Positions 26,443 through 35,716 of a stretch of DNA of 64,000 bases are shown here, in pieces. Under the pieces are notes generated by a model. The model saw only the letters and a list, made by a program, of their open reading frames with translations, was not told the origin of the DNA and searched no databases. The stretch lies in assembly GCF_016888125.1 (NCBI RefSeq), contig NZ_JACSWA010000599.1, positions 1 to 64,000 of the forward strand, read 5' to 3'. Numbering within the stretch: the first letter of the stretch is position 1; each line of letters starts with the position of its first letter. The stretch is from Spirulina sp. CCY15215. GTDB taxonomy: Bacteria; Cyanobacteriota; Cyanobacteriia; Cyanobacteriales; Spirulinaceae. The position numbers and the translations under genes are program-made.

Positions 26443-27573
26443 TTAGTTCAAATGCCTATCCAAGATATTTTCGATCATTATTTCCAGTTTCCTCGCAAAA
26501 ATAGAACTGCTGTAGAATTGTTCCACAGTAGTTCTGGCATTTCTACCAATGCGTTGGACTTCCTCTGGACGTTTCCAGAAGTAGCAGATTCCTTCGAGCA
26601 AACTCTCAATATTGTTTGGCTCAACTAAATAGCAATTTTCTAAGTGTTTCATTGTCTTAGAGTCCCAAAGACCTATAGTTTTTGTTAAGATAACTGCTTT
26701 GCCGCAAGCCATTGCTTGTAAGGTTGCGCTTTGCCCCGAGGGTTGTGCAACATCTTGTAAGGGAGTGACAACAAAATGAGCTTTTTGATAAAGTTTTCTA
26801 AGTTCTAGATCGCTGAATTCTGAACCGATTTCAATTTGTTCTTCAGTATTTATATTGAGATATGGGTGTTGTATCGGTAAACGAGTAACGATTTTGAGCG
26901 ATTGGTCTGTAATTGCTTCTAGTAATGTTTGATAATCTCTAGCAATATCGCTACCAACACTTAAAATATATTGTTCGGTATTACTCCCATCGCTAGGTTG
27001 CCAAAAATCTTGATCAATTCCAAAGGGAAGACAAGATATTTTACCGATAGGGATTGCTAAAGTTTTAGAGAGAGGAGTGATAGCACCTTCTCCTAATACA
27101 AGAATGCGATCAACAGCACGTAAAAATTTACTATAAATCGTCTGAAAAAAATGATGAGTCCATGAGTTGCTTGGCAACCATTCTAGGCGATCGCTCAACC
27201 CTTGACTGATATAAATAACAGGTGTTTTAACAATACCAAAATACTTGAGCATTGCGATCGGCAATCCACAAGTATCGACAGTTGTAATAATAATATCGAC
27301 AGTTTTGAGACGTGCCAAGTTTTCTAAGGCCAGATGCAGAGCAAAGCCTACTTTGATTTTTCGCACAATTTCAAGCTCGATCGGATAGAATAGGCGATGC
27401 CACCAACTCCATTGATTCTCATCATCTTCTATAAAAGAAGCCCGAAAACGTTGAGAGTCTAGATGAGTGAGACCGTATAACATTTCATCAGGTCCTTCCC
27501 CTTTTTCATAAAGTTCTAATCTCTCTTTACGCTTGCGACGAAAAATATATAAAACTTTTTTTTTACTTCGCAT
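26443..27573 (-). CDS. GT4-like glycosyltransferase with altered E-x7-E motif
   Basis: This 376-residue GT-B protein has YILSVGSDIARDYQTLLEAI as its donor domain start and TPLQDVAQPSGQSATLQAMACGK near residue 280. In most GT4 enzymes the last motif reads E-x7-E. Here Gln stands at the second Glu position and there is no clear first Glu, so nucleotide-sugar binding may differ. The N-terminus MRSKKKVLYIFRRKRKE is very basic and suggests membrane association. A 157-bp gap without features follows downstream (26286-26442). Confidence 0.85.
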   Translation of the reverse strand: MRSKKKVLYIFRRKRKERLELYEKGEGPDEMLYGLTHLDSQRFRASFIEDDENQWSWWHRLFYPIELEIVRKIKVGFALHLALENLARLKTVDIIITTVDTCGLPIAMLKYFGIVKTPVIYISQGLSDRLEWLPSNSWTHHFFQTIYSKFLRAVDRILVLGEGAITPLSKTLAIPIGKISCLPFGIDQDFWQPSDGSNTEQYILSVGSDIARDYQTLLEAITDQSLKIVTRLPIQHPYLNINTEEQIEIGSEFSDLELRKLYQKAHFVVTPLQDVAQPSGQSATLQAMACGKAVILTKTIGLWDSKTMKHLENCYLVEPNNIESLLEGICYFWKRPEEVQRIGRNARTTVEQFYSSSIFARKLEIMIENILDRHLN

Positions 27574-27610
27574 TGTATTTTTGGTTATCCTAAATCATTA
27601 TATTTGACAA

Positions 27611-28522
27611 TCAAGTATAGGAAAATCGGTATTCGTCTATCATCCATTTTGGATTTAGAGATAGTTTTGAAACTTTTTGACCTTGAAACCCAAGACTATT
27701 GATAAAAAATTGATTATTAGCGATCGCAGGAATCTTATAAAGCCGGAAACGCCAACTCAATTTTCTCATTTGATTTGGAGACCAATTCAATTTTTCTCGC
27801 ATTTCATTCAGAGATAACTTAGCTTCCTCGATATATCGATCGGGATTATTGCGACTTCTTTGCGTTTCATGCTTGCGAAATCCCCCAAGTGGAGAAACAA
27901 CACCGAATAAATCTGCATACAGATAAAAACGAGTCCATAAATCGAAATCACCTGCAAGTGAAAAACTATTTACAATTTGATTCCCAGCTTTTCTCCACAA
28001 TGAGCTACGCCAAAATGAAGATTCTTGTTGAATACAACTCAAACTCGGAGAATTCGATACTCCGGGCAGATGAGACCCTTCTAAAAAAGATTCTCTCGAA
28101 TAACCCGAAATAGGTTGCATTTTAATACAAAACCCATCTCGATCCCAAACGCCGGGATAGAGACTGGTTAACCATTCTACTTGGGGAAATTGAGACATAA
28201 TACTCCCCACAGTATGCAACGTCCACGGGTAATACATATCGTCGCTGTTGAGCCAAGCCATAATTTCACCTGTGGAGTTTTCAAATCCCTTATTTACAGC
28301 ATTATAATGTCCGCCGTCAGGTTCACTACACCAAAAATGCAAATATTCTGCATATTTTTTAATAATTTCAACGCTACCATCTGTAGACCCACCATCTATA
28401 ATAATATACTCTAAATTAGGATATTCTTGATTTAATATACTTTTGATAGTGGCTTCTAGAAATTCTACCTGATTAAAAGAAGGCGTAATAATAGAGATTT
28501 TAGGCAATGTATTTGAGATCAT
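27611..28522 (-). CDS. GT2 glycosyltransferase
   Basis: This protein is 303 residues from the ATG at 28522; a GTG at 28531 is also in frame, but GGAAGTGG sits correctly before the ATG. GT-A motifs are KISIITPSFNQ, IIDGGSTDGSVEII, and the metal site LNSDDMYYPW. SEPDGGHYNAVNKGF is the characteristic pattern of the WcaA/EpsE-like group that transfers hexoses during exopolysaccharide assembly. It lies 18 bp after the GT4-FkbM fusion gene. Confidence 0.92.
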   Translation of the reverse strand: MISNTLPKISIITPSFNQVEFLEATIKSILNQEYPNLEYIIIDGGSTDGSVEIIKKYAEYLHFWCSEPDGGHYNAVNKGFENSTGEIMAWLNSDDMYYPWTLHTVGSIMSQFPQVEWLTSLYPGVWDRDGFCIKMQPISGYSRESFLEGSHLPGVSNSPSLSCIQQESSFWRSSLWRKAGNQIVNSFSLAGDFDLWTRFYLYADLFGVVSPLGGFRKHETQRSRNNPDRYIEEAKLSLNEMREKLNWSPNQMRKLSWRFRLYKIPAIANNQFFINSLGFQGQKVSKLSLNPKWMIDEYRFSYT

Positions 28523-28540
28523 GAATTCCACTTCCAGATA

Positions 28541-31036
28541 CTAAGAGATTATTTGTTTATTTTTTAGTTTCGATAAAAGTTTTTGAGTTTGTTTATCTCT
28601 CTGTTCTCGAGTTGCATAAAACTGATATTTTCTGAGCTTGCTATTCTTCCGAACAAATGCAATATCAATTTGGGAAAGAGCGCCATCTAAAGGACGATAT
28701 TGTAAGCCAAACAAATCGTAGACAACAAAACCATTTTCTTGCATGAATTTGATACAGTCATAAAATTGAGGTCCGCTTTTAAAAAATTCAAAGCACGATA
28801 TTTCTAGAATAACTAACTCTGTTTTTGGTAAAATTTCTGTAGCTCCTTGAAGAACATCGAGTTCTGAACCTTGAGTATCAATTTTGATTAAATAGGGAGC
28901 TTGAGTTTTTTGATCTCTACAGATTTCATCGAGTGTTACGGCAGGTACAGTTCTTTCTATCCCATTAACATCAGAATCCTCCGTTTCGAGATAAAGTGAA
29001 GAACCGATGAGATCGGGATGTACGTTAATGGTCATATTCCCGGAATTTTTCCCTGCTACAGCAATAAGATATTCGGCGCGATCGAGTTGAGAAACTAATG
29101 ACTGTAAACTGGGTATAAATTCTTCAAGAGGCTCGATAAAAATGTGGCAAGCATCAGGAAAGGTTTCATAAAGAGGAGATGTACCAAAAGCCGCCCCCAC
29201 ATCAATAATGGTTTGAGGAATAAAACTATTCTTTGCAACTTGCTGCAAGCAGCCAGCTAAACTCGATCGTTCTATAAAACGAGGAGACGGAGGAGGAGGC
29301 TCCGGAATTGATGATTTGTGCGTGATTTCCAGATCGAGTTGACTCAAACTGAATTTGAGAAAAGACTTGATTGAATGTTTGAGTAAATTCACGATCTCTC
29401 TACTTTTTTGCAAAACTCTCAGCCAAAAAAACATGAAGAAAATAACCAAAGGTTGTAATAAAATTGGATAATTGAAAAGACGAGCGTGCGTTTTTCGGAC
29501 AACGGCTACATTCGATTGAGTTTGAATTAATTGCATAGCGACTTGTTGAGCTAAAATAATATTGTTAGCTCGTTCTGCTACGAGAGCTAAATACAACAAA
29601 ACACGCCAGTGCTTACAACCAAGCTCAATTGCAGAAGAGAATTCAGAGACCGCTTGAGAATATTGACCGAGTTGGCGATAAATCAAACCCGACCATAGTT
29701 TTAAATAACTATCATTAGGATAGTGGGAAGAATAGTGTAACACACCGCCAGAACCAGCACTGCGAAGTAAGAGGGAGGACTGAGCGATCGCCAGATCGCT
29801 CTCCAACAATGCTTCAGTATTCTCAGAGGTCAGACTAATCTTAAATTGCGGTGCTGTATCTCCAAGGGACTCAACAAAGCATTCTGCACCTGAAAGAGCC
29901 TTGATTTCTCCGGTTAAATCTTCAACAGCAATGGGTTGGTGAAGTAAGCTAACTTCTGATGGCATTCCCCAAATGCGTCTTCGTTTGGGTTGCTGCATCA
30001 TTTCCTCATAGACAGAATGCAGTGCTTTGATTGCATTTTCAGCCCCAAAGTTTTGCATCGCATACTCTCTCGCATTATTACCCAGTCTCGCCCTTTCTTC
30101 TGGATGATGATACAGATATTCGATCGCTTCTTTATATTCCTGTGAATTATTGACAATAAGCCCCGTTTGATTGTGAACAACTAATCGCTTAACTCCTCCA
30201 TAAGGAAAAACAACGGGAGGAATGCCACAATACATGGCTTCTTGTAAAACTAATTCAGAGGCTGCATAAGTTTCTTCACAGAGAGGATAGCCAAAAACAT
30301 CTAAGATTTCCAGAATTGTTTTTGGGTCTTCCACATAATCAATAAACTCAAATTTATTATCCAAACTCAGTTTAATCACTTGCTGTTTTAATTCATTTTC
30401 AGCGCGTCCTTTCCCCACCGTGATAATTTTAACTTTGGGAATATCGATATTTGCACTCATCCGAATATAGTCTGGGTGCATCTTGACAAAATCAACCGTC
30501 CCCATATAGCCGATATTGAAACTATTGTGAGGCTTAGGCTTGATATTGACACAGCGATCGAAGTCAGTTCCAGCAAAAACCATACCGAGCTTTTTCTTCT
30601 CCTCTGAAGATAAATTGAGAGAAGCTAGATTTTCCCAAGTATAGGGACTGCACCCCACAATCGTATCCGAACGACAGACTAATTTTTTGGTAATGATTTG
30701 AGGGGGAAGATTGCCAGCACAATGAACCCATACCAATAAACGCATGGGAGGGAGAAGAGATCGCAAAAATTCATAAATATGGGGATTATTCCAAAAATGA
30801 ACCTGAACAATATCTGCTTTTTGAATTTCCTCTAATATTTGCTTCCGACTGGGAGCATCAATCAAAGATAAACTAGAATCTTGAATGAGGGCGAGAATAC
30901 CTGTTTGAGCGGGTAATAAAGAAATTACTTGATGTTGATAATATCCCACTCCGGCAGAATATTTAGCCGTGGCAATGAGAGAACGTCCCGCACCCCCTCG
31001 GGTCAAACATTGAGTGATATGGAGGATTTTGAGCAT
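28541..31036 (-). CDS. Fusion protein: GT4 glycosyltransferase, TPR, FkbM methyltransferase
   Basis: This 831-residue protein has three parts. Residues 1 to about 350 form a GT4 transferase (TRGGAGRSLIATAKY; ELVLQEAMYCG). A middle part of about 150 residues has TPR-like helices (LKLWSGLIYRQLGQYSQAVSEF). The C-terminal roughly 240 residues are an FkbM-type methyltransferase (TIIDVGAAFGTSP, KIDTQGSELDVLQGA). A hydrophobic helix (LQPLVIFFMFFWLRVL) and a NLLKHSIKSFLKF segment join the last two parts. That segment resembles the N-terminus of several neighbours. A single protein may both add a sugar and methylate it. The frame is continuous with no sign of a sequencing fusion. Confidence 0.9.
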   Translation of the reverse strand: MLKILHITQCLTRGGAGRSLIATAKYSAGVGYYQHQVISLLPAQTGILALIQDSSLSLIDAPSRKQILEEIQKADIVQVHFWNNPHIYEFLRSLLPPMRLLVWVHCAGNLPPQIITKKLVCRSDTIVGCSPYTWENLASLNLSSEEKKKLGMVFAGTDFDRCVNIKPKPHNSFNIGYMGTVDFVKMHPDYIRMSANIDIPKVKIITVGKGRAENELKQQVIKLSLDNKFEFIDYVEDPKTILEILDVFGYPLCEETYAASELVLQEAMYCGIPPVVFPYGGVKRLVVHNQTGLIVNNSQEYKEAIEYLYHHPEERARLGNNAREYAMQNFGAENAIKALHSVYEEMMQQPKRRRIWGMPSEVSLLHQPIAVEDLTGEIKALSGAECFVESLGDTAPQFKISLTSENTEALLESDLAIAQSSLLLRSAGSGGVLHYSSHYPNDSYLKLWSGLIYRQLGQYSQAVSEFSSAIELGCKHWRVLLYLALVAERANNIILAQQVAMQLIQTQSNVAVVRKTHARLFNYPILLQPLVIFFMFFWLRVLQKSREIVNLLKHSIKSFLKFSLSQLDLEITHKSSIPEPPPPSPRFIERSSLAGCLQQVAKNSFIPQTIIDVGAAFGTSPLYETFPDACHIFIEPLEEFIPSLQSLVSQLDRAEYLIAVAGKNSGNMTINVHPDLIGSSLYLETEDSDVNGIERTVPAVTLDEICRDQKTQAPYLIKIDTQGSELDVLQGATEILPKTELVILEISCFEFFKSGPQFYDCIKFMQENGFVVYDLFGLQYRPLDGALSQIDIAFVRKNSKLRKYQFYATREQRDKQTQKLLSKLKNKQIIS

Positions 31037-31049
31037 AATTCCAGTACGT

Positions 31050-31982
31050 CTAGGATTTCCTTAAGAATCCGTTAGTACACCAAGTTACATTGTAGCCAAA
31101 CCAGTCACAATATTCGCTGTCGATCGCGTAGTCATCCCCACGACGACTTAAAAAGTCCTTCAATGCGCGATGAGGGCCGCTGCGAAAAGAAGAATCTTGC
31201 TGCAAATCAGAAATAATCCCATCTTCAATCACAATATATTCATGGCTTTGTAAGTAAGGATCAAAGAAATTCAAAACGGCTATACTCAATTTATAGGAAT
31301 GGTTGGCATCTTCAATTACCAAAAGCGGCCGGGGAATGGAATCCAAAAACTCTTCCGAGAAAACTTGTTCTAAATGTTCCCCATCTCCTGCTAAAAAAGT
31401 TAAACGAGGATGAGAAACTTTAGTAACTTTAACTATATCAACAGAATAAACATGACCGTCAATGCCAAAGTTTTGCAGTATATCGGCAAACCATAATCCA
31501 CTACCTCCACTCTTAGAACCAATCTCAATAATTGTCCTTGGTTTTAGATTCCAAAGCAGAAGCGGATATAATGCAAAATCAAAAGGATTTTTGATTGTGG
31601 GAATGCCCCGATAGGAGTAATTATGAGTAGAGTTTTGAATTGAAGTTAAAAAGTCGTAAGGAATTGATGTCCCCCAAGAACGTTGGTCATTGGGAATCTG
31701 TGGAGGTCTTGGCTTTTCGATCGCTTGACTCAACTTCGTAACATAGTTCTGTGCTTTCTCGTTGGTTGGATTCTCTTCTAACTCTTTGCGTGCAGCGATT
31801 AATGCCTCTTCATGACGACCTACTTTACTTGAACAAAGAGCATAGATATAGTGCAATTCTGGAACAAATATCTGATAAGAAATTGCTTTCTCAGCTATGC
31901 GTAACGCTTCAACAAATTGCCCAGAATTAAGAAGAGTTTGTGCTTCCTCTAATAGATTGGAGATTTCTTGCTTGGTTATCAT
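31050..31982 (-). CDS. TPR plus cephalosporin-hydroxylase (CmcI)-type methyltransferase
   Basis: This 310-residue protein has an N-terminal TPR-like helical repeat region (about 1-95; LLNSGQFVEALRIAEKA, KVGRHEEALIAARKEL). A CmcI-family Rossmann domain follows, with TIIEIGSKSGGSGLWFADIL and GHVYSVDI. LVIEDANHSYK and YIVIEDGIISDL supply acidic residues that bind a divalent metal in this family. Despite the name, members are mostly O-methyltransferases, including on rhamnose. It sits 9 bp after a trifunctional fusion gene and 13 bp before the GT4-FkbM fusion. Confidence 0.88.
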   Translation of the reverse strand: MITKQEISNLLEEAQTLLNSGQFVEALRIAEKAISYQIFVPELHYIYALCSSKVGRHEEALIAARKELEENPTNEKAQNYVTKLSQAIEKPRPPQIPNDQRSWGTSIPYDFLTSIQNSTHNYSYRGIPTIKNPFDFALYPLLLWNLKPRTIIEIGSKSGGSGLWFADILQNFGIDGHVYSVDIVKVTKVSHPRLTFLAGDGEHLEQVFSEEFLDSIPRPLLVIEDANHSYKLSIAVLNFFDPYLQSHEYIVIEDGIISDLQQDSSFRSGPHRALKDFLSRRGDDYAIDSEYCDWFGYNVTWCTNGFLRKS

Positions 31983-31991
31983 TGTTAAATT

Positions 31992-34721
31992 TTACTTGTT
32001 AGCTTCCATAAATAAAGAGTCTGCTTTGCGAATCCTGCCTTCGGTAGTTATGTCCAGATGGTACTGGTTAAAATCAACGATACGCGATTCTTGAGCCTGA
32101 CACAACTTGATATCGTAGAAATTTACTTTTGCCAACAGGGTTTCTAAGGAATAGCGATCGTACATCCATTGATGAACTTCCCCCCCTTGACGGAATCGAC
32201 CAACTTGTTCGGGAGTGAATTCTCGATGAGATGAAGAAATTTTACCTCGATCGCGAATCTTATTGAGCATTTTTTCCCCCTCAACTCCTAATCTTGTGAG
32301 AACAAATTCTTCGTTAGGAATTGGGCTTTGGGCAAGATAAGCAGCCATTTCTCCTCCCGAACGATTCCGCACCACTTGATCGTACATTTCTAACATTATC
32401 CATTCATAATTTGCAGCCCATTCTCCAGAACCTTTACTGGCTTCTTCTAAAGATTTTAGATATAAACGAGCAATTTGTTCGAGATCGGGAATAACGACTC
32501 TGATGACTCCGTTAGGTTTTAAAATACGATAACACTCTTTTAGAAAAGGTTCAGCTTCAGATTTTGGTAAATGTTCGAGTAGATGAGAGTGATAAACAAC
32601 CTGAAAAGAATGATTAGGAAAAGGAATATTTTGCCTTAAATTGTAAGAAATCACATTGGGATCATTAGCATAAAAATCAATGTTTATCCATTCTGGGTGA
32701 AAGTGTTGACCACAACCCAAGTTAAGATACTCTTTTTTATTATGGATTGTCAATAAATTGCTTAAATCTAAAAATTTTGGCTTGGGGAAGTAAACCCCTG
32801 TACTATCTAGAACAGTAATATCAAACTTAAGATGACGCTGTAATTGGAACTCTTGAATTGCTTTGCGACAGCCCTCCCAGTGTCCATAATCATTAACTTG
32901 AATGAAACCATTCGTTGTGACGAGATCGTAAAGATTTTCAAAGATTACCCGAGTTGATTGATACCAGTCCCCATCCGCATGAAGCAAGGCAATGGAGTTA
33001 ACTTGCGATCGCACTTCAGGTAATGTTTCTTGAAAATAGCCTTTGACAGTTTTAACAATATCGCTAACCCCAAATTCAACACAAAGCTGTTGAATGTATT
33101 CCTCCGAAGCCGCACAAGTTCCCGTCCCCCATCCTGTAGACTCAGCCTGAGTATTACGGCACTTATCTTCTTCTGTTGGTGTTGGCATTCCCGTAAAACA
33201 ATCACAAGCATACAAGAAACGAGGTTGCTTAGTATAACGCTTGATTGTTAATGCGATTAAGAGAGTCCCTCCTCCCCCTGCCACCCCACACTCAACAAAG
33301 TTTCCCGGAATGTCCTCCAAACAGATTTGTTTAGTTAACGAAAAAAGAGAATACAAGCGAGGTTCCCCTAACATCGTGTGAGGTTGCACCATTCGCAGAA
33401 AAGTTTGGAATTCTTCATCTTCAATTTTCCCAGTCTGAAAATGTGGATTTTCAGAAAGGAGTTGATCTAAAAGTTGGCGTGCTTTTTGATTTTTGGGAAA
33501 GTATCTGAGTTCTTCATAGAGAGCTTGGATTGCTGCCCCAACTTGATTAAATTCGAGAAAACAAAGCGATCTTAAGTAATCAACGTTTTGTTTAGGCGTT
33601 TTTCCGGATTTTAGAATATTGAGGGTTGCAAAAGCGTCTTCATAGTTTTTTGATTTTATCGATCGCATTACTTTTCTCAAGGAGGGAGAAAGAAATGGAA
33701 ATTGAGCAACAATTTTATTCTTGAGAAGAGATATCTTTGGATTCGCTAAACTTCTTTTTGCCAACTCTAATACGTTAGAAAACATTTTCTGAAATGAATC
33801 GGATTGCCTTACCTGAGAAGATTGAAATTGTTCTGCATTGGATGATACTTTGGTTCCGCTAAATACCATGTCCTCTGTAAAGCGATCGGCTTCTCTATTT
33901 CGTTGTATTGTTTGAGGGTGAAGGAGGGGAAAACTCAGCGATTCTGTAGATAAATGTGCTAATTTGTGGTCTTGTTTTCTAGTATTTGTTCCTTCACTTC
34001 CAAAGCCAATATTAGAAACTAAATTAACATCAGGCAGAATGGTTAAACCGTCGTGAATCCAACAAGAAAAACCCCAAGCATAAGCCCACGAATTAAACCC
34101 TTCATAGTTTCTTTGCAAGATTTTTGCCCAATATGCTACAGCACGATCTGTTTCAAACACGCTTTCTAAGCATTTTTCATCTCTAGCTCGCGGCCAAAGC
34201 TGCATGGTATCGTCATAATGCTGCCATGCTCGCCGCCATGTCGCCCAGCCCCAACAGTGGGGATAACGGGAGAAGTAATAACTGTATTCTGTTCTGCTTT
34301 GTCTAAACTGAAAATTATTGCCCGCGATCGCCATAATGAGATCGTCCCTTCGGTATTTTTCTAATAATTCCTCACAAAAACGAAAAAAAGTTGGATCGGG
34401 TACGCAATCATCCTCTAAAATAATGGCCTCCTCCACATTTTCAAAAACCCAATTTAACCCACTCGATATGCGATGACGACATCCTAAGTTGGTATCCGAA
34501 TAGTTTTTGAAGACTTGACAATCCCAATCGATTCCCTCGACAATGTTCCGCGCATCTCGACATTGTTCGACTTCTGGGGTGCGATCGCGACGAGCAGCAT
34601 CTGCAATAATAAATAGCTGAGGAGGTCGAGCTTGTCGAATTGCGTCAAAAACTCGTTGCGTTGTATCCGGACGGTTAAAAATGATGAGAACAACTGGGGT
34701 CTGCAATTGCCACTGGTTCAT
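31992..34721 (-). CDS. Trifunctional fusion: GT, TylF-type and type-11 methyltransferases
   Basis: This 909-residue protein has four parts. Residues 1 to about 290 form a glycosyltransferase of the HlpA/GNT-I-like type (PVVLIIFNRPDTTQRVF; EAIILEDDCVPDPTFF with the DD metal motif; CWGWATWRRAW). A linker of about 150 residues with TPR-like helices follows. Then comes a TylF/macrocin O-methyltransferase domain (GNFVECGVAGGGGTLLIA, ALLHADGDWYQST). The last part is a type 11 methyltransferase (YLNLGCGQHFHPEWINID, LLEHLPKSEAEPFLKEC). One polypeptide could add a sugar and methylate it at two positions. A decayed duplicate of its first 90 residues lies at 35458-35653. Confidence 0.92.
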   Translation of the reverse strand: MNQWQLQTPVVLIIFNRPDTTQRVFDAIRQARPPQLFIIADAARRDRTPEVEQCRDARNIVEGIDWDCQVFKNYSDTNLGCRHRISSGLNWVFENVEEAIILEDDCVPDPTFFRFCEELLEKYRRDDLIMAIAGNNFQFRQSRTEYSYYFSRYPHCWGWATWRRAWQHYDDTMQLWPRARDEKCLESVFETDRAVAYWAKILQRNYEGFNSWAYAWGFSCWIHDGLTILPDVNLVSNIGFGSEGTNTRKQDHKLAHLSTESLSFPLLHPQTIQRNREADRFTEDMVFSGTKVSSNAEQFQSSQVRQSDSFQKMFSNVLELAKRSLANPKISLLKNKIVAQFPFLSPSLRKVMRSIKSKNYEDAFATLNILKSGKTPKQNVDYLRSLCFLEFNQVGAAIQALYEELRYFPKNQKARQLLDQLLSENPHFQTGKIEDEEFQTFLRMVQPHTMLGEPRLYSLFSLTKQICLEDIPGNFVECGVAGGGGTLLIALTIKRYTKQPRFLYACDCFTGMPTPTEEDKCRNTQAESTGWGTGTCAASEEYIQQLCVEFGVSDIVKTVKGYFQETLPEVRSQVNSIALLHADGDWYQSTRVIFENLYDLVTTNGFIQVNDYGHWEGCRKAIQEFQLQRHLKFDITVLDSTGVYFPKPKFLDLSNLLTIHNKKEYLNLGCGQHFHPEWINIDFYANDPNVISYNLRQNIPFPNHSFQVVYHSHLLEHLPKSEAEPFLKECYRILKPNGVIRVVIPDLEQIARLYLKSLEEASKGSGEWAANYEWIMLEMYDQVVRNRSGGEMAAYLAQSPIPNEEFVLTRLGVEGEKMLNKIRDRGKISSSHREFTPEQVGRFRQGGEVHQWMYDRYSLETLLAKVNFYDIKLCQAQESRIVDFNQYHLDITTEGRIRKADSLFMEANK

Positions 34722-34769
34722 AAGTAAATTAAAATAGAGACAAAACTATAGATTTGTTCAAGGAAAAAA

Positions 34770-35453
34770 ATGCCAACAATTAATTGGTTAAAGAAAGAGT
34801 TTTACTATGGTTACAGTAGTGGGAATATCCTCTCACTTATTCCCGATAGACGAAGACGGAATGATGAGCAAAAAAGCGGAGGCTCGTATCGTCGCGTGTT
34901 TTATCGTGCTATCTTGCCTCATATTACTACAAAATCAGTGGTTCTAGAACTTGGCCCTGGTTCGGGTTCGTGGTCTAGAGCGATCCTGAAATATATTCCT
35001 AATGGAAAATTGCTTACTGTTGATTTTCAAAATGTCACTGAATGGCTACAGCCTCAAAACTATCAGGGAAGATTGGAATGTTATCAAGTTAATGATCGTA
35101 CCTTTTCTTGTATTGAGGATAACTCAATTGATTTCTTTTGGTCTTTCGGCGTACTTTGTCACAATAACATAGAGCATATTCAAGAAATACTTGCTCATGC
35201 CTTGCCCAAAATAAAGCCTCAAGGTTTTGCTTGTCATCAATATGGTGACTGGAACAAACTCGAAATATTTGGCTGGAAAAAAGGAGGAGTTCCTCTTAAT
35301 TTCAAAGAAACATCAGATGATGAAATTTGGTGGCCTCGTAATTCAAAATCCACTATGAAACAGATAGCTGAAGACATAGGTTGGTCAGTTATAGATGGCG
35401 ATCTTGGATTACTGAAGCGAGATGGAATTATTTTGCTCCAGCGACCTCAATAA
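34770..35453 (+). CDS. Class I SAM-dependent methyltransferase (plus strand)
   Basis: This 227-residue protein has motif I VVLELGPGSGSWSRAILK, LLTVDFQNVTEW after strand 2, and SIDFFWSFGVLCHNNIEH at the catalytic motif. An AGGA ribosome-binding site lies 5 bases before the ATG. It is one of the few plus-strand genes in this half of the window. It stands between the intact trifunctional gene and a relic of that gene's 5' end, both on the minus strand, so it looks inserted. Function is probably glycan methylation. Confidence 0.9.
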   Translation: MPTINWLKKEFYYGYSSGNILSLIPDRRRRNDEQKSGGSYRRVFYRAILPHITTKSVVLELGPGSGSWSRAILKYIPNGKLLTVDFQNVTEWLQPQNYQGRLECYQVNDRTFSCIEDNSIDFFWSFGVLCHNNIEHIQEILAHALPKIKPQGFACHQYGDWNKLEIFGWKKGGVPLNFKETSDDEIWWPRNSKSTMKQIAEDIGWSVIDGDLGLLKRDGIILLQRPQ

Positions 35454-35457
35454 ATTG

Positions 35458-35653
35458 TTGAGATACGACGACGACATCCTAAGTTATTATCGGAATAACT
35501 TTTGAATACTTCGCACTCCTAATCGACTTGTTCTATTATCGACTGAGCGGCTAAACACTAATAACAAATAATTTAGGAGGTTTTGCTTGGCGAATCCTTT
35601 CCCATACTTTCGCGTAGTTTCAGGGCGTTTGAAGAGAATCAAACAAATAGGAA
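35458..35653 (-). pseudogene. Frameshifted relic of an HlpA-type glycosyltransferase N-terminus
   Basis: Minus-strand translation gives, in three frames in turn, PICLILFKRPETTRK, then VWERIRQAKPPKLFVISV, then CEVFKSYSDNNLGCRRRIS. These align in order with PVVLIIFNRPDTTQR, VFDAIRQARPPQLFIIAD and CQVFKNYSDTNLGCRHRIS of the trifunctional protein encoded at 31992-34721. Stops and frameshifts interrupt it, so it is a pseudogene. It differs from the intact copy at many positions, so the duplication is old or the relic came from a paralogue. Confidence 0.85.
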
Positions 35654-35716
35654 TTAGGAATTTGTAGTTACCAGTTTATGTTGTTTGTCATGTCTTAGAG
35701 TTTCATATAAAAGTAG

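Noticed and set aside
35449-35465. CTCAA-7-TTGAG inverted repeat after the plus-strand methyltransferase as a terminator
   Set aside because: A 5-bp stem without a T-run is too weak to call an intrinsic terminator.
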